64,000 bases of DNA, from positions 434,001 through 498,000 of the forward strand of contig NZ_FQWW01000005.1 of the NCBI RefSeq assembly GCF_900129795.1. Reading direction: 5' to 3'. The stretch is from Flavobacterium sp. CF108. GTDB lineage: Bacteria > Bacteroidota > Bacteroidia > Flavobacteriales > Flavobacteriaceae. Positions 35,129 to 43,612 of this stretch are shown in pieces (position 1 is the stretch's first letter; every line of letters begins with the position of its first letter). The notes under the pieces were generated by a model. That model was not told where the DNA came from. It searched no databases and saw nothing but the letters and a program-made list of their open reading frames with translations. A program made the position numbers and the translations under genes.

Positions 35129-36481
35129 ATGAAAATTTCAAAATTACATATCGATCAATTTAGACATTTAGAAAATCTAGATTTTGATTTTACATATCCT
35201 GAAGATTTCCATATTGAAGAAAAAAGAGGAAAGCCTTTAGACAAAATATGTTTTATTGGACAAAGTGCTACTGGTAAAACAGGATTGCTTGATCTTTTTT
35301 TTGATTACATTAATTATACGTTCAATTGTGAACGAATTAATAAAAGATTTATAGGCGCTCGTTTTAATGCAAAAAATCTTGATGGAATTTTAGAATTCTC
35401 TTTAAACAATAAAAACAAAAGCAACATCAAACTACAGAATGATAGTATATCTATTGACGACAATATTTATGTATATGAAAACGGCAATGGTGGAAAAGTT
35501 GATAAGCTTATTCCTTTAAGTGAAGTTGAGCCGTTATATTATTTTAAGGCAAATATTTTATCAGAAGAAAACTTAAAATCAATAAGCACACACCCAAACG
35601 ATTTATATGAAAAAAATAAGGAGTATATAGATTCCCTAAATACAGTTTCACTCAATACTCTACTTCCTCAACAAAGCAGTTATGTCTTTGACAATAATAT
35701 TGATGAAAAGATTTGGCTAAAAGTACTCAATGAGTATATAATTTATCTTAAGAATTTCACACAAAAAATGTCTGAACTAATTCATCAAGGATTACTTTCA
35801 GATTCAAAAAAACTGGAGAAAGAATATAAAATATGGGAAAATGACAATCCAAAAAAGTTGTTAGATTTTGCTGAAAAATTAAATCCTATTCTAATTAAGC
35901 TAGGATTAGAAATTGACACAGTTGATACACGTTTTGCCGTTCCGATTAAAAACATTCGAAAAGACGAGGTAATACAAATAAGTAACTTAAGTACAGGAAC
36001 TAAACAATTATTATTAACATCTCTTCCTTTATATCAACTAAATACTAAAGACTCAATAATCCTTATTGACGAACCCGAACGCTCCTTATTTCCTGACATT
36101 CAAATGGAACTAATGGATCACTATAAAAACCTTGCGCCAGAAGCACAATTTATAGTTGCGACTCATTCTCCATTTATTGCGGCTTCATTTGAGCCAGAGG
36201 AACGTTTTATTTTATATTTTGATAAAGAGGGAAAAGTAGCTGTTCGTAGAGGAACTTCTCCAATTGGTGATGACCCAAATGATATACTTTTTAATGATTT
36301 TGGTGTAAACTATTATAACGAAGATGTTCAAGGAAAATTTAAAGAATATATAGAGTTATTAGATAAAGTAAAATCCGAAGACAATAAAGAGTTAAAGAAA
36401 AAATATATCTTAGAAGCTTCTAAATTAGGCAATCAGTACAATTTTATTTTAGATGAAAAAAATCAAGAAAGACTCCAATAA
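35129..36481 (+). CDS. AAA/ABC-type ATPase of a Septu-like defence pair
   Basis: The 450-residue protein is related to RecF/SMC-like AAA ATPases. Walker A is IGQSATGKTGLL (Lys50, Thr51), an ABC-like signature SNLSTGTKQ lies near 286, Walker B is SIILIDEPERSLFPDIQ near 308, and the H-loop VATHSPFIAASF is near 343. The insert between them is helical, as in PtuA/OLD-type ATPases. It overlaps by 29 bp a small HNH-like gene, the layout of Septu systems (PtuA ATPase plus PtuB nuclease) that abort phage infection. It sits as an insertion between purK and purE. The Septu assignment is inference from architecture. Confidence 0.82.
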   Translation: MKISKLHIDQFRHLENLDFDFTYPEDFHIEEKRGKPLDKICFIGQSATGKTGLLDLFFDYINYTFNCERINKRFIGARFNAKNLDGILEFSLNNKNKSNIKLQNDSISIDDNIYVYENGNGGKVDKLIPLSEVEPLYYFKANILSEENLKSISTHPNDLYEKNKEYIDSLNTVSLNTLLPQQSSYVFDNNIDEKIWLKVLNEYIIYLKNFTQKMSELIHQGLLSDSKKLEKEYKIWENDNPKKLLDFAEKLNPILIKLGLEIDTVDTRFAVPIKNIRKDEVIQISNLSTGTKQLLLTSLPLYQLNTKDSIILIDEPERSLFPDIQMELMDHYKNLAPEAQFIVATHSPFIAASFEPEERFILYFDKEGKVAVRRGTSPIGDDPNDILFNDFGVNYYNEDVQGKFKEYIELLDKVKSEDNKELKKKYILEASKLGNQYNFILDEKNQERLQ

Positions 36482-37076
36482 TTCTAAAATTATTACTGAT
36501 GTTTTACAATACAATTGTAAAAAGGGAGCCAATAATAGTGTATTAGGTTCTATTCTTCTAAAAGAACAAAAAAGTTTCTGTGCCTATTCAGAAGAATTTA
36601 TAGATCCAATTAGTGACGCTAATGACATCGAACATTTTAATCCAGATTTAAAATGTTCAGATGATGATTCATATTCAAATTGGTTTAAAGTTAAAAACAA
36701 GGTTAATTTTCGAAAAAGATTAAAAGAATTAGAATTTAAAAAAAATAACATCTCTTTTGATGATATTTTACATCCTTGTGAAAATGATTTTGAAGAAAAA
36801 CTAAAATATATAATTGGCGAATATCGCTTTGAAGAAAGTTCAAACATAAAAGTTAAAAACTTCATCGATTTTTTAGAATTAAATATACCAGAAAAAATTG
36901 AACAGAGACGTAATTTCATCGTTAGAAAAAGAAAAGAAATAGAGAAGTTTGGAGTTTCCCCAGAAGACTTTTTTTCTATACTTCTTGAAGACGATATAAG
37001 ACAAATATCATATTTACGAGCAATTCAAGAAGAATTCGGTATTGATATTTGGAACATGATTCCAGAAATAGAATAA
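36453..37076 (+). CDS. HNH-like putative nuclease, PtuB-type partner of the ATPase
   Basis: The 207-residue protein has an N-terminal lead, then SFCAYSEEFI (Cys43) and DANDIEHFNPDL with the putative metal/catalytic His61, followed by SYSNWFKVKNKVN where HNH proteins carry the Asn and second zinc knuckle. The layout is that of PtuB/TIGR02646-like HNH nucleases. The usual CxxC pairs are reduced to a single Cys (CAYS, and KVKN in place of CxxC), so zinc binding may be lost or altered. The rest is helical and charged. It overlaps the ATPase gene by 29 bp, implying coupled translation. Confidence 0.65.
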   Translation: MKKIKKDSNNSKIITDVLQYNCKKGANNSVLGSILLKEQKSFCAYSEEFIDPISDANDIEHFNPDLKCSDDDSYSNWFKVKNKVNFRKRLKELEFKKNNISFDDILHPCENDFEEKLKYIIGEYRFEESSNIKVKNFIDFLELNIPEKIEQRRNFIVRKRKEIEKFGVSPEDFFSILLEDDIRQISYLRAIQEEFGIDIWNMIPEIE

Positions 37077-37149
37077 TAATTTCAGTTAAAGTGTACAGTT
37101 TCCAACAACTTGAAACCTGAAACTTGAAACAAAACAAACAAAAACACAC

Positions 37150-37635
37150 ATGAGCAAAGTAGCCATTATAATGGGAAGCATCTCAGACATGCCAGTTATG
37201 CAGGATGCAATCGACATATTAAAACAATTTAATGTAGAAGTTGAAGTAGATATCGTTTCGGCACACAGAACGCCGGAGAAATTATTCGATTTCAGTAAAA
37301 ATGCACATACTCGCGGCATTTCGGTAATTATTGCCGGTGCGGGCGGTGCGGCGCATTTACCTGGAATGGTAGCTTCAATGTCGCCGCTTCCTGTGATTGG
37401 AGTTCCTGTAAAATCAAGTAATTCTATCGATGGCTGGGATTCGGTATTATCGATTCTGCAAATGCCGGGCGGAGTTCCTGTTGCGACTGTAGCTTTAAAC
37501 GGCGCAAAAAATGCCGGAATTTTAGCAGCACAAATCATCGGAAGTCACGATAAAAAAGTTTTAGATACTATTATTTCTTATAAAGAAGAATTAAAAGCGG
37601 CGGTTAATAAAGCTGCTGAAGGTTTGAAAAAGTAA
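37150..37635 (+). CDS. purE: N5-carboxyaminoimidazole ribonucleotide mutase
   Basis: The 161-residue class I PurE shows IMGSISDMPVMQDAIDIL, VDIVSAHRTPEKLFDF with the catalytic His, and AGAGGAAHLPGMVASMSPLPVIGVPV. It converts N5-CAIR to CAIR, the step after PurK. It lies downstream of purK in the same direction but is separated by the ATPase/HNH pair, so purE is read through that insert or from an unseen promoter. A hairpin follows the stop. Confidence 0.96.
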   Translation: MSKVAIIMGSISDMPVMQDAIDILKQFNVEVEVDIVSAHRTPEKLFDFSKNAHTRGISVIIAGAGGAAHLPGMVASMSPLPVIGVPVKSSNSIDGWDSVLSILQMPGGVPVATVALNGAKNAGILAAQIIGSHDKKVLDTIISYKEELKAAVNKAAEGLKK

Positions 37636-37650
37636 TTTCGCAGAGATACA

Positions 37651-37707
37651 CAAAGAAAAAACACAGAGACGCACAAAATTTTTATGAATCTCTGTGTTTT
37701 TTCTTTG
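37651..37707. repeat. Inverted repeat with perfect 19-bp arms behind purE
   Basis: CAAAGAAAAAACACAGAGA at 37651-37669 pairs with its exact reverse complement at 37689-37707 (19-nt loop). It lies between convergent purE and a hypothetical gene; it may terminate transcription and looks like a dispersed element ('ACACAGAGA' type). Confidence 0.75.
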
Positions 37708-37749
37708 AGAATCTTTGTGAAACTAAATTAAGATTTTACCTCTTTTGAA

Positions 37750-38418
37750 TTAAGCGACATCTTCAACCTCTTCTAAAATAGATTCAAATTCAGATTCTTT
37801 TATATCTTCCTTATTTATCCAATTTTCTGAAGTCACCAAATCGTAATTTATATTGTCTTCAGTCTTCAAATCCCAAACAATACCTTCTGCTTCTGGAAAC
37901 GGGATATTTTGCGATATTTGATTTTCAAACAATCTCTTTATAAGATTTCTATCAGATAACCCGTTATTCAATAATTTCAACACATTTTCGGCTGTCAGCT
38001 TTTGTGCTTCTCCATCTGTTGGAGTTAATGAAAAATGGACAATAGAAGCTTTTGCATTTGGAAATTTTCCGTTGTACGCTTTAAAAAGCAATTGATTTAC
38101 ATGAAACAAAGTGCCTTGCATGTGTATTTCAGGATATTCTTCGCAAACCTTGTCAATTAACATATTGTTCGCTATTTGCTCTATTTGACCTTCACTTAAT
38201 TGATCTCCCAATTTATATTGTAAAACTATTTGGGCAGCTTCGTTAGGCTCATAATCAGAAATCGCCATTTCTAATAATTCCGGCAAACTACTTTTCTCTG
38301 CCGCTGCACCATCGGGATAATTGAATTTTTCTAATAACGCAATAAAATCTTCGTCTGACCAATACCCTTCAACTTCATTAACCGTATCAATATTCTTTAT
38401 TACAACTTGATAATTCAT
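37750..38418 (-). CDS. Hypothetical acidic cytosolic protein, 222 aa
   Basis: No signal peptide, no membrane segment. The N-terminal part (NYQVVIKNIDTVNEVEGYWSD) and a helical body rich in Glu and Leu (LPELLEMAISDYEPNEAAQIVLQYKLGDQLSEGQIEQIANNMLIDK) give no known motif. The C-terminus is very acidic (ESEFESILEEVEDVA). Isolated minus-strand gene. I do not recognise the family. Confidence 0.65.
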   Translation of the reverse strand: MNYQVVIKNIDTVNEVEGYWSDEDFIALLEKFNYPDGAAAEKSSLPELLEMAISDYEPNEAAQIVLQYKLGDQLSEGQIEQIANNMLIDKVCEEYPEIHMQGTLFHVNQLLFKAYNGKFPNAKASIVHFSLTPTDGEAQKLTAENVLKLLNNGLSDRNLIKRLFENQISQNIPFPEAEGIVWDLKTEDNINYDLVTSENWINKEDIKESEFESILEEVEDVA

Positions 38419-38640
38419 CCTATTTTATTTTTAGTTATGATTAGCATTTTATAATGCTAAATCTATTTTTTCAATTTACGCTTTTAAAAACGCCTACAGA
38501 AATAAATAACATATCTATAACACAATTTAAAAGGATTTTATGCCGAGAATCGATCTTGTTTAGATGATTAGGTTTTTATAAATTGCTATCTTTGAAATTC
38601 AAAAAAATCGACTTCTATTAATAAAAAATATAATATCATA

Positions 38641-40668
38641 ATGAGTGTTTTACTTTCAAAATTTATAACTAAACATAATACCGCACCTTTTTCGCAAATT
38701 AAAATTGAAGATTATGTTCCTGCTTTCAACGAAGGAATTGCTTTGGCTAAAGCCGAAATTGATGCAATTGTAAATAATCCGGATGCGCCGACTTTTGAAA
38801 ACACCATTGTAGCAATGGATTTTTCGGGCGATATTTTAGATCGTCTTTCTAGTATTTTCTTCAATTTGAATTCGGCTGAAACGAATGACGAAATGCAGAA
38901 AATTGCTCAGGAAGTTTCGCCTTTACTTTCAGAATTCGGAAATGATATTCGCTTAAACGCGGATTTATTTGCAAAAGTAAAAGCGGTTTACGATCAAAAA
39001 GAAAGTTTAAATCTGAATGCTGAACAAACTACTTTATTAGATAAAAAATACAAAAGCTTTTCAAGAAACGGAGCGAATTTGCCAGAAGACAAGAAAAATC
39101 AATTACGAGAAATCGATAAAGAATTGTCTAAATTGAGTTTGCAGTTTGGCGAAAATGTTTTGGCAGAAACCAACAACTTCGAATTGCATTTAACTGATGA
39201 AAAGGATTTATCTGGTTTGCCTGAAGGCACAATCGAAGCCGCAAGATTATTAGCTAAAAATCAGGAAAAAGAAGGCTGGGTTTTCACTTTAGATCATCCA
39301 AGTTATGTTCCGTTTTTGACTTATGCTGACAATCGTGAATTACGTAAAAAAATGGCAATTGCTTTTGGAGCGAAAGCATTTCAAAATAATGAATTCGACA
39401 ATCAGGAAAATGTTTTAAAAATTGCTAAACTTCGTTTTGAAAGAGCTAATTTATTAGGTTATAAAACGCACGCACATTTTGTTCTGGAAGAAAGAATGGC
39501 CGAAAGTCCAGAGAAAGTTTTTTCTTTCCTGAATGATTTATTGGCAAAAGCAAAACCAGCAGCTCAAAAAGAATTTGCTGAATTAACTGCTTTCGCGAAA
39601 AAACTGGACGGAATCGAACAGTTAGAAAAATGGGACGGTGCTTATTATTCTGAAAAATTAAAACAGCAGCTTTTTAATTTAGACGATGAAAAACTGAAAC
39701 CTTATTTTCAATTAGAAAAAGTTTTAGACGGTGCCTTTACGGTTGCCAAAAAATTATACGGTTTAACTTTTACGGAAGTTTTTGATATCGACAAATACCA
39801 CGAAGAAGTTACGACTTATGAAGTAAGAGATGCCGAAAACAATTTGGTTTCGATTTTCTACGCTGATTTTTTTCCAAGAAAAGGAAAAAGAAACGGTGCG
39901 TGGATGACTTCATTTAAATCACAATCTATAAAAGATGGCATAAACGAAAGACCGCACATTTCTAACGTTTGTAATTTTACAAAACCAACAGAAACAAAAC
40001 CTTCTTTATTGACATTTAATGAAGTGACAACTTTATTCCACGAATTTGGACACGGTTTACACGGAATGCTGGCTGATACGGTTTATCCTAGTTTATCTGG
40101 AACTTCTGTTTACTGGGATTTTGTAGAATTACCAAGTCAGATTATGGAAAACTGGTGTTATGAGCCTGAAGCTTTGGCTTTGTTTGCAAATCATTATGAA
40201 ACGGGAGAAATTATTCCGATTGAATATGTTCAGAAAATCAAAGAAAGCGCGAGTTTCCAAGAAGGTTTAGCAACGTTACGTCAGTTAAGTTTTGGATTAT
40301 TAGACATGGCTTGGCACGGACAAGATCCAACTTCTATTACAGATTTAAAAGCTTTCGAAACAGAGCAATTTGCTAACACACAATTGTATCCTGATGTAAA
40401 AGAAAATGCTATGAGTACAGCATTCTCTCATATTTTTCAAGGCGGATATTCTTCTGGGTATTACAGCTACAAATGGGCAGAAGTTTTAGATGCTGATGCT
40501 TTTGAATATTTCCATGAAAACGGAATTTTCAATGAAGAAATAGCGAAGAAATTTAAAGATAATGTTCTTTCTAAAGGAGGAACAGAACATCCTATGACTT
40601 TATACAAACGTTTTAGAGGACAAGAACCTAAACCTGAAGCTTTATTGAAAAGAGCAGGACTTCTGTAA
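38641..40668 (+). CDS. M3-family metallopeptidase (oligopeptidase A / Dcp type)
   Basis: The 675-residue zinc peptidase has the HEXXH motif in LFHEFGHGLHGMLAD, followed by YPSLSGTSVYWDFVELPSQIMENW with the third zinc ligand Glu. The C-terminal segment HIFQGGYSSGYYSYKWAEVLDADAF is diagnostic of the M3A group. No signal peptide is seen, so it is probably cytosolic, trimming peptides of about 5-20 residues. Single gene with its own terminator 61 bp after the stop. Confidence 0.94.
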   Translation: MSVLLSKFITKHNTAPFSQIKIEDYVPAFNEGIALAKAEIDAIVNNPDAPTFENTIVAMDFSGDILDRLSSIFFNLNSAETNDEMQKIAQEVSPLLSEFGNDIRLNADLFAKVKAVYDQKESLNLNAEQTTLLDKKYKSFSRNGANLPEDKKNQLREIDKELSKLSLQFGENVLAETNNFELHLTDEKDLSGLPEGTIEAARLLAKNQEKEGWVFTLDHPSYVPFLTYADNRELRKKMAIAFGAKAFQNNEFDNQENVLKIAKLRFERANLLGYKTHAHFVLEERMAESPEKVFSFLNDLLAKAKPAAQKEFAELTAFAKKLDGIEQLEKWDGAYYSEKLKQQLFNLDDEKLKPYFQLEKVLDGAFTVAKKLYGLTFTEVFDIDKYHEEVTTYEVRDAENNLVSIFYADFFPRKGKRNGAWMTSFKSQSIKDGINERPHISNVCNFTKPTETKPSLLTFNEVTTLFHEFGHGLHGMLADTVYPSLSGTSVYWDFVELPSQIMENWCYEPEALALFANHYETGEIIPIEYVQKIKESASFQEGLATLRQLSFGLLDMAWHGQDPTSITDLKAFETEQFANTQLYPDVKENAMSTAFSHIFQGGYSSGYYSYKWAEVLDADAFEYFHENGIFNEEIAKKFKDNVLSKGGTEHPMTLYKRFRGQEPKPEALLKRAGLL

Positions 40669-40729
40669 TTGCAGATTTTTGATTTTAGATTGTAGATTTT
40701 TGATCTCAAACTCTAATAAATTTTAGATT

Positions 40730-40758
40730 AAACCGAAGCAGAAACGCTTCGGTTTTTT
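40730..40758 (+). terminator. Terminator of the M3 peptidase gene
   Basis: Arms AAACCGAAGC and GCTTCGGTTT with a 6-nt loop and a T-run, 61 bp past the stop. Confidence 0.9.
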
Positions 40759-40817
40759 ATTTGACTTCACTTTAACTATCTTCGTGTTTTTAAATCTTAA
40801 TCTTACAAATACAAGCC

Positions 40818-41477
40818 GTGAAAAAATATTTTAGAATAGCTCTTTATCTTGCAATTATTGGATTGATTGCTATTGTTTCTGTGAATTATTATGTAAGATC
40901 TTCGACCAAAAACAAGATTTATTATACGGTTAAAAAGTTTCCAAAAAATGATGTGGGAATTATTTTTGGTGCGGGAATTAATGGAGATCAGCCGAGTAAA
41001 TATTTAAAAGATCGTCTTGATGCGGGAATTTTATTGTATAAGATGAAGCGCATCAATAAAATTTTACTTTCGGGAGATAACGGCCGCGATGAATATGATG
41101 AGCTTACTGTAATGAAAAATTATTGTTACAATCACGGAGTTGACACTACAAAAATATTTGTTGATTATGCCGGGTTCGACACCTACTCTACTATGTATCG
41201 TGCGAAACATATTTTCAAGATTAAAAAAGCTACTTTAATTTCTCAGGAATATCATTTGAACCGAGCCATTTATATCGGGCAAAAACTTGGAATAAAATCG
41301 GCCGGATACTCTGCAAACAATGGAGAATATCACGGATATAAATATGTTTGTTTTAGAGAATATGGTTCCATTTTTAAATCCTTTTTTGATGTTTTAAGAG
41401 ATCGTGAGCCTCGTTTTCTGGGAAATCCAATTAACATTAATGGTCTTTCTAATTATTCCAAAGAAGATAAACGATAA
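40818..41477 (+). CDS. SanA/YdcF-like (DUF218) membrane-anchored protein
   Basis: The 219-residue protein starts with GTG (no in-frame ATG precedes the membrane segment). It has one N-terminal membrane anchor (IALYLAIIGLIAIVSVNYYV) and a DUF218 domain: IIFGAGINGDQPSKYLKDRLDAGILLY, KILLSGDNGRDEYDELTVM, DYAGFDTYSTMYRAKHIF and TLISQEYHLNRAIYIGQKLG. E. coli SanA of this family supports envelope integrity and vancomycin exclusion at high temperature. The last 28 codons are echoed 8.2 kb downstream by a fragment of a paralog, flanking the peptide-modification cluster. Confidence 0.88.
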   Translation: MKKYFRIALYLAIIGLIAIVSVNYYVRSSTKNKIYYTVKKFPKNDVGIIFGAGINGDQPSKYLKDRLDAGILLYKMKRINKILLSGDNGRDEYDELTVMKNYCYNHGVDTTKIFVDYAGFDTYSTMYRAKHIFKIKKATLISQEYHLNRAIYIGQKLGIKSAGYSANNGEYHGYKYVCFREYGSIFKSFFDVLRDREPRFLGNPININGLSNYSKEDKR

Positions 41478-41493
41478 CAAACTTTTTGTTTTA

Positions 41494-42681
41494 TTATCTC
41501 AAATCTAATAATTGAGGGGTTTTGGTTGTATTAGGGTCTGTATATAAATCAGCGGCCGCAACCAGTAAAACCTCAACTTCCATAAAACGTTCGTTGTAAT
41601 CTAAGCGCTTTTTTAATGCTTTTGATTTTTCTGCAATAAACTCTGTTTTTTGGTTTTGAGGAACATTTTGTACAAGTAACATTTTTACAACTTCTTTAAA
41701 ATCTTTACTAGATAATTGAATCTGAAAAGCTGTTGCAGAACTCGTAAGAAAATTAAATTCATCTAAATCATAATGCTGTTCAGAGAGTATAAACGATTTA
41801 GTTTCTCTTGATTTTAATTCCAGAAAAGCTTTTCCGTGTACATTAACCCATCGTCCTAAATCGCCAATAGCATATCGAAAAACGGGAAATCTTTTTCGGA
41901 AAGTATTCGTAACGGCAATTGTGCCATATCCTTCACTATCTGGATTAATGATTTCGATTATAATGCCTTCTATAACTGAAAATAAAGAAGGATTTTGAGT
42001 AAAATTTGACCACGCCCAAATTCCGGTTTCGGCAGAACCATACATGGAATAAATTTGCTGAAGTTCAAATACTTTTTCTAAAAGTTTTTGAACTTCGGGT
42101 CTTAAAAACTCTCCTGCATATAACAAATTTTTGATTTGCATTTTTTGATTATTCTCCTGCAAAAATTGTGCAAAACACAATAATTTTGAAGATGTTCCCA
42201 TTATAAAGTCCGGCTTAAAATAAGCCGCAGCTTGTTCCATATCTTTATAACTGGCGTGTGCACTGAGTGCTAATGTTGTTGATTGACATTTTTCTAAAAT
42301 ATCATCCATTATGGCGGCCGTGCGGTACATGTCTGAATATCCGAAAATATTTAAAGCGATTGTTTTCGAGGTAAAAAAATTATTCTTAGTTAATTCCCTC
42401 GCCATCGCTAAACGCTGATTTTGATTTTCTTGTATGTCTACCGGAAAAACTAAAGGATTTTGAGTACTTCCGCCGGAGCGTACTAAATATACTCCTGTCT
42501 TTTCTTCGTGCAGTTTAAAATTGTTTTTCAAAATGGGCATCAGCTCTTTTTTATTAAGAACCGGAGCTTTCTCTGCGCAATTATGTTCTTTATAGAAATC
42601 AATATATAAGGGATTCTTTTTTGCCAATTCAAAATAATCCTGCAATTCTGATTTTTCTGTTTTTGGAATATCTGGGGACAT
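41494..42681 (-). CDS. PaaK/CapK-like adenylate-forming enzyme
   Basis: The 395-residue protein belongs to the phenylacetate-CoA ligase-like branch of adenylating enzymes: the phosphate-binding loop VRSGGSTQNPLVFP, IYSMYGSAETGIWAW (A5-like), and the core FPVFRYAIGDLGRW followed by a short C-terminal domain. Such proteins activate a carboxylic acid with ATP. It is the last gene of the minus-strand cluster, 10 bp behind a glycosyltransferase. In this setting it may activate a small acid or a peptide C-terminus for attachment; the substrate is unknown. Slightly shorter than PaaK itself (about 430). Confidence 0.78.
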   Translation of the reverse strand: MSPDIPKTEKSELQDYFELAKKNPLYIDFYKEHNCAEKAPVLNKKELMPILKNNFKLHEEKTGVYLVRSGGSTQNPLVFPVDIQENQNQRLAMARELTKNNFFTSKTIALNIFGYSDMYRTAAIMDDILEKCQSTTLALSAHASYKDMEQAAAYFKPDFIMGTSSKLLCFAQFLQENNQKMQIKNLLYAGEFLRPEVQKLLEKVFELQQIYSMYGSAETGIWAWSNFTQNPSLFSVIEGIIIEIINPDSEGYGTIAVTNTFRKRFPVFRYAIGDLGRWVNVHGKAFLELKSRETKSFILSEQHYDLDEFNFLTSSATAFQIQLSSKDFKEVVKMLLVQNVPQNQKTEFIAEKSKALKKRLDYNERFMEVEVLLVAAADLYTDPNTTKTPQLLDLR

Positions 42682-42691
42682 AGTTTTTATT

Positions 42692-43606
42692 TTAATTCGG
42701 TCTTTTTTTGAAATAATACCAATTTCTAATCAAGCTTTTAGAGTGGTTTACCAAGAATAACATTTTTTGGTGCCATGATGGTAATCGTTCCATAGCATGT
42801 TCGAGCCATCGCTGCGATAACATTCCCATGAGCTGTTGGTCATATTGATCTGTACTTTTACGAAATCGTTCTATACTAACGGGAATTTTTAATTCTTTCC
42901 AATTAGAATATTTAATTCTCGACAAACTGCCTTCAACTTCTCTTACTTCTATGCAGACTTTGTTTAGTAATGCCACTTTCGGTTTGTCTTTTAAACTTTT
43001 CAGGACACGATACCAAAAATCAATTCCTTCGTTTAAGGATACATTGGTTTCATAACGAATATTTTCTAAATGTTTTTTTCTGATTACAACATTACTGCCA
43101 ACTCCCATAATAAAATCTGGAGAACTAATAGTGTGTAATATATTAGGAATCAAAAAGAGTTCATTTGAGAGCGAAGTCATTTCTTTTTTAAAAGATGAAA
43201 TGTTGGGCAGATAATAATCAGACGGAATTAATAAAAGTCCAAGTAACAAAACATCTATATTTTCCTGTTCCATAATTAAGCCGACTTCTTTTAAACAGGA
43301 AGAAGTATAACAATCATCGGCATCCAAAAAACTGATCAGATCTCCTGTTGCGAGTTCCATCCCTATATTTCTTGCATGACCCGGGCCTTTATTTTCCTTT
43401 AATTCAATAACCTCAACTTCTGTTAGTAAAAACTGTGGTGCAAAAAATGACAAGGCATCTTTTAGCAAAAACATACTTTGATCTGTACTAAAATCATCAA
43501 CAATAATAATTTGTGAGGCTTTTTTTTCCTGAAAAGCCAGCGACCGAATCGTATCGTATATGAACGCTTCTTTATTATAAAGAGGAATTACAACTGTATG
43601 TTTCAT
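42692..43606 (-). CDS. Family 2 glycosyltransferase (GT-A fold)
   Basis: The 304-residue protein shows the GT2 start TVVIPLYNKEAFIYDTIRSL, the UDP-sugar-binding IIIVDDFSTDQS, the ARNIGMELATG segment and the metal-binding motif SFLDADDCY. No membrane segment is evident. It lies 6 bp downstream of the ATP-grasp-like gene and 10 bp upstream of the PaaK-like gene, so it is part of the operon. The acceptor could be a modified peptide or a lipid, not determinable here. Confidence 0.87.
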   Translation of the reverse strand: MKHTVVIPLYNKEAFIYDTIRSLAFQEKKASQIIIVDDFSTDQSMFLLKDALSFFAPQFLLTEVEVIELKENKGPGHARNIGMELATGDLISFLDADDCYTSSCLKEVGLIMEQENIDVLLLGLLLIPSDYYLPNISSFKKEMTSLSNELFLIPNILHTISSPDFIMGVGSNVVIRKKHLENIRYETNVSLNEGIDFWYRVLKSLKDKPKVALLNKVCIEVREVEGSLSRIKYSNWKELKIPVSIERFRKSTDQYDQQLMGMLSQRWLEHAMERLPSWHQKMLFLVNHSKSLIRNWYYFKKRPN

Positions 43607-43612
43607 GATTTT

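Noticed and set aside
35041..37150. Direct repeats at both ends of the ATPase/HNH insert
   Set aside because: Words such as CAGT and CAGTTT occur on both sides, but no repeat long enough to be an insertion scar was found.
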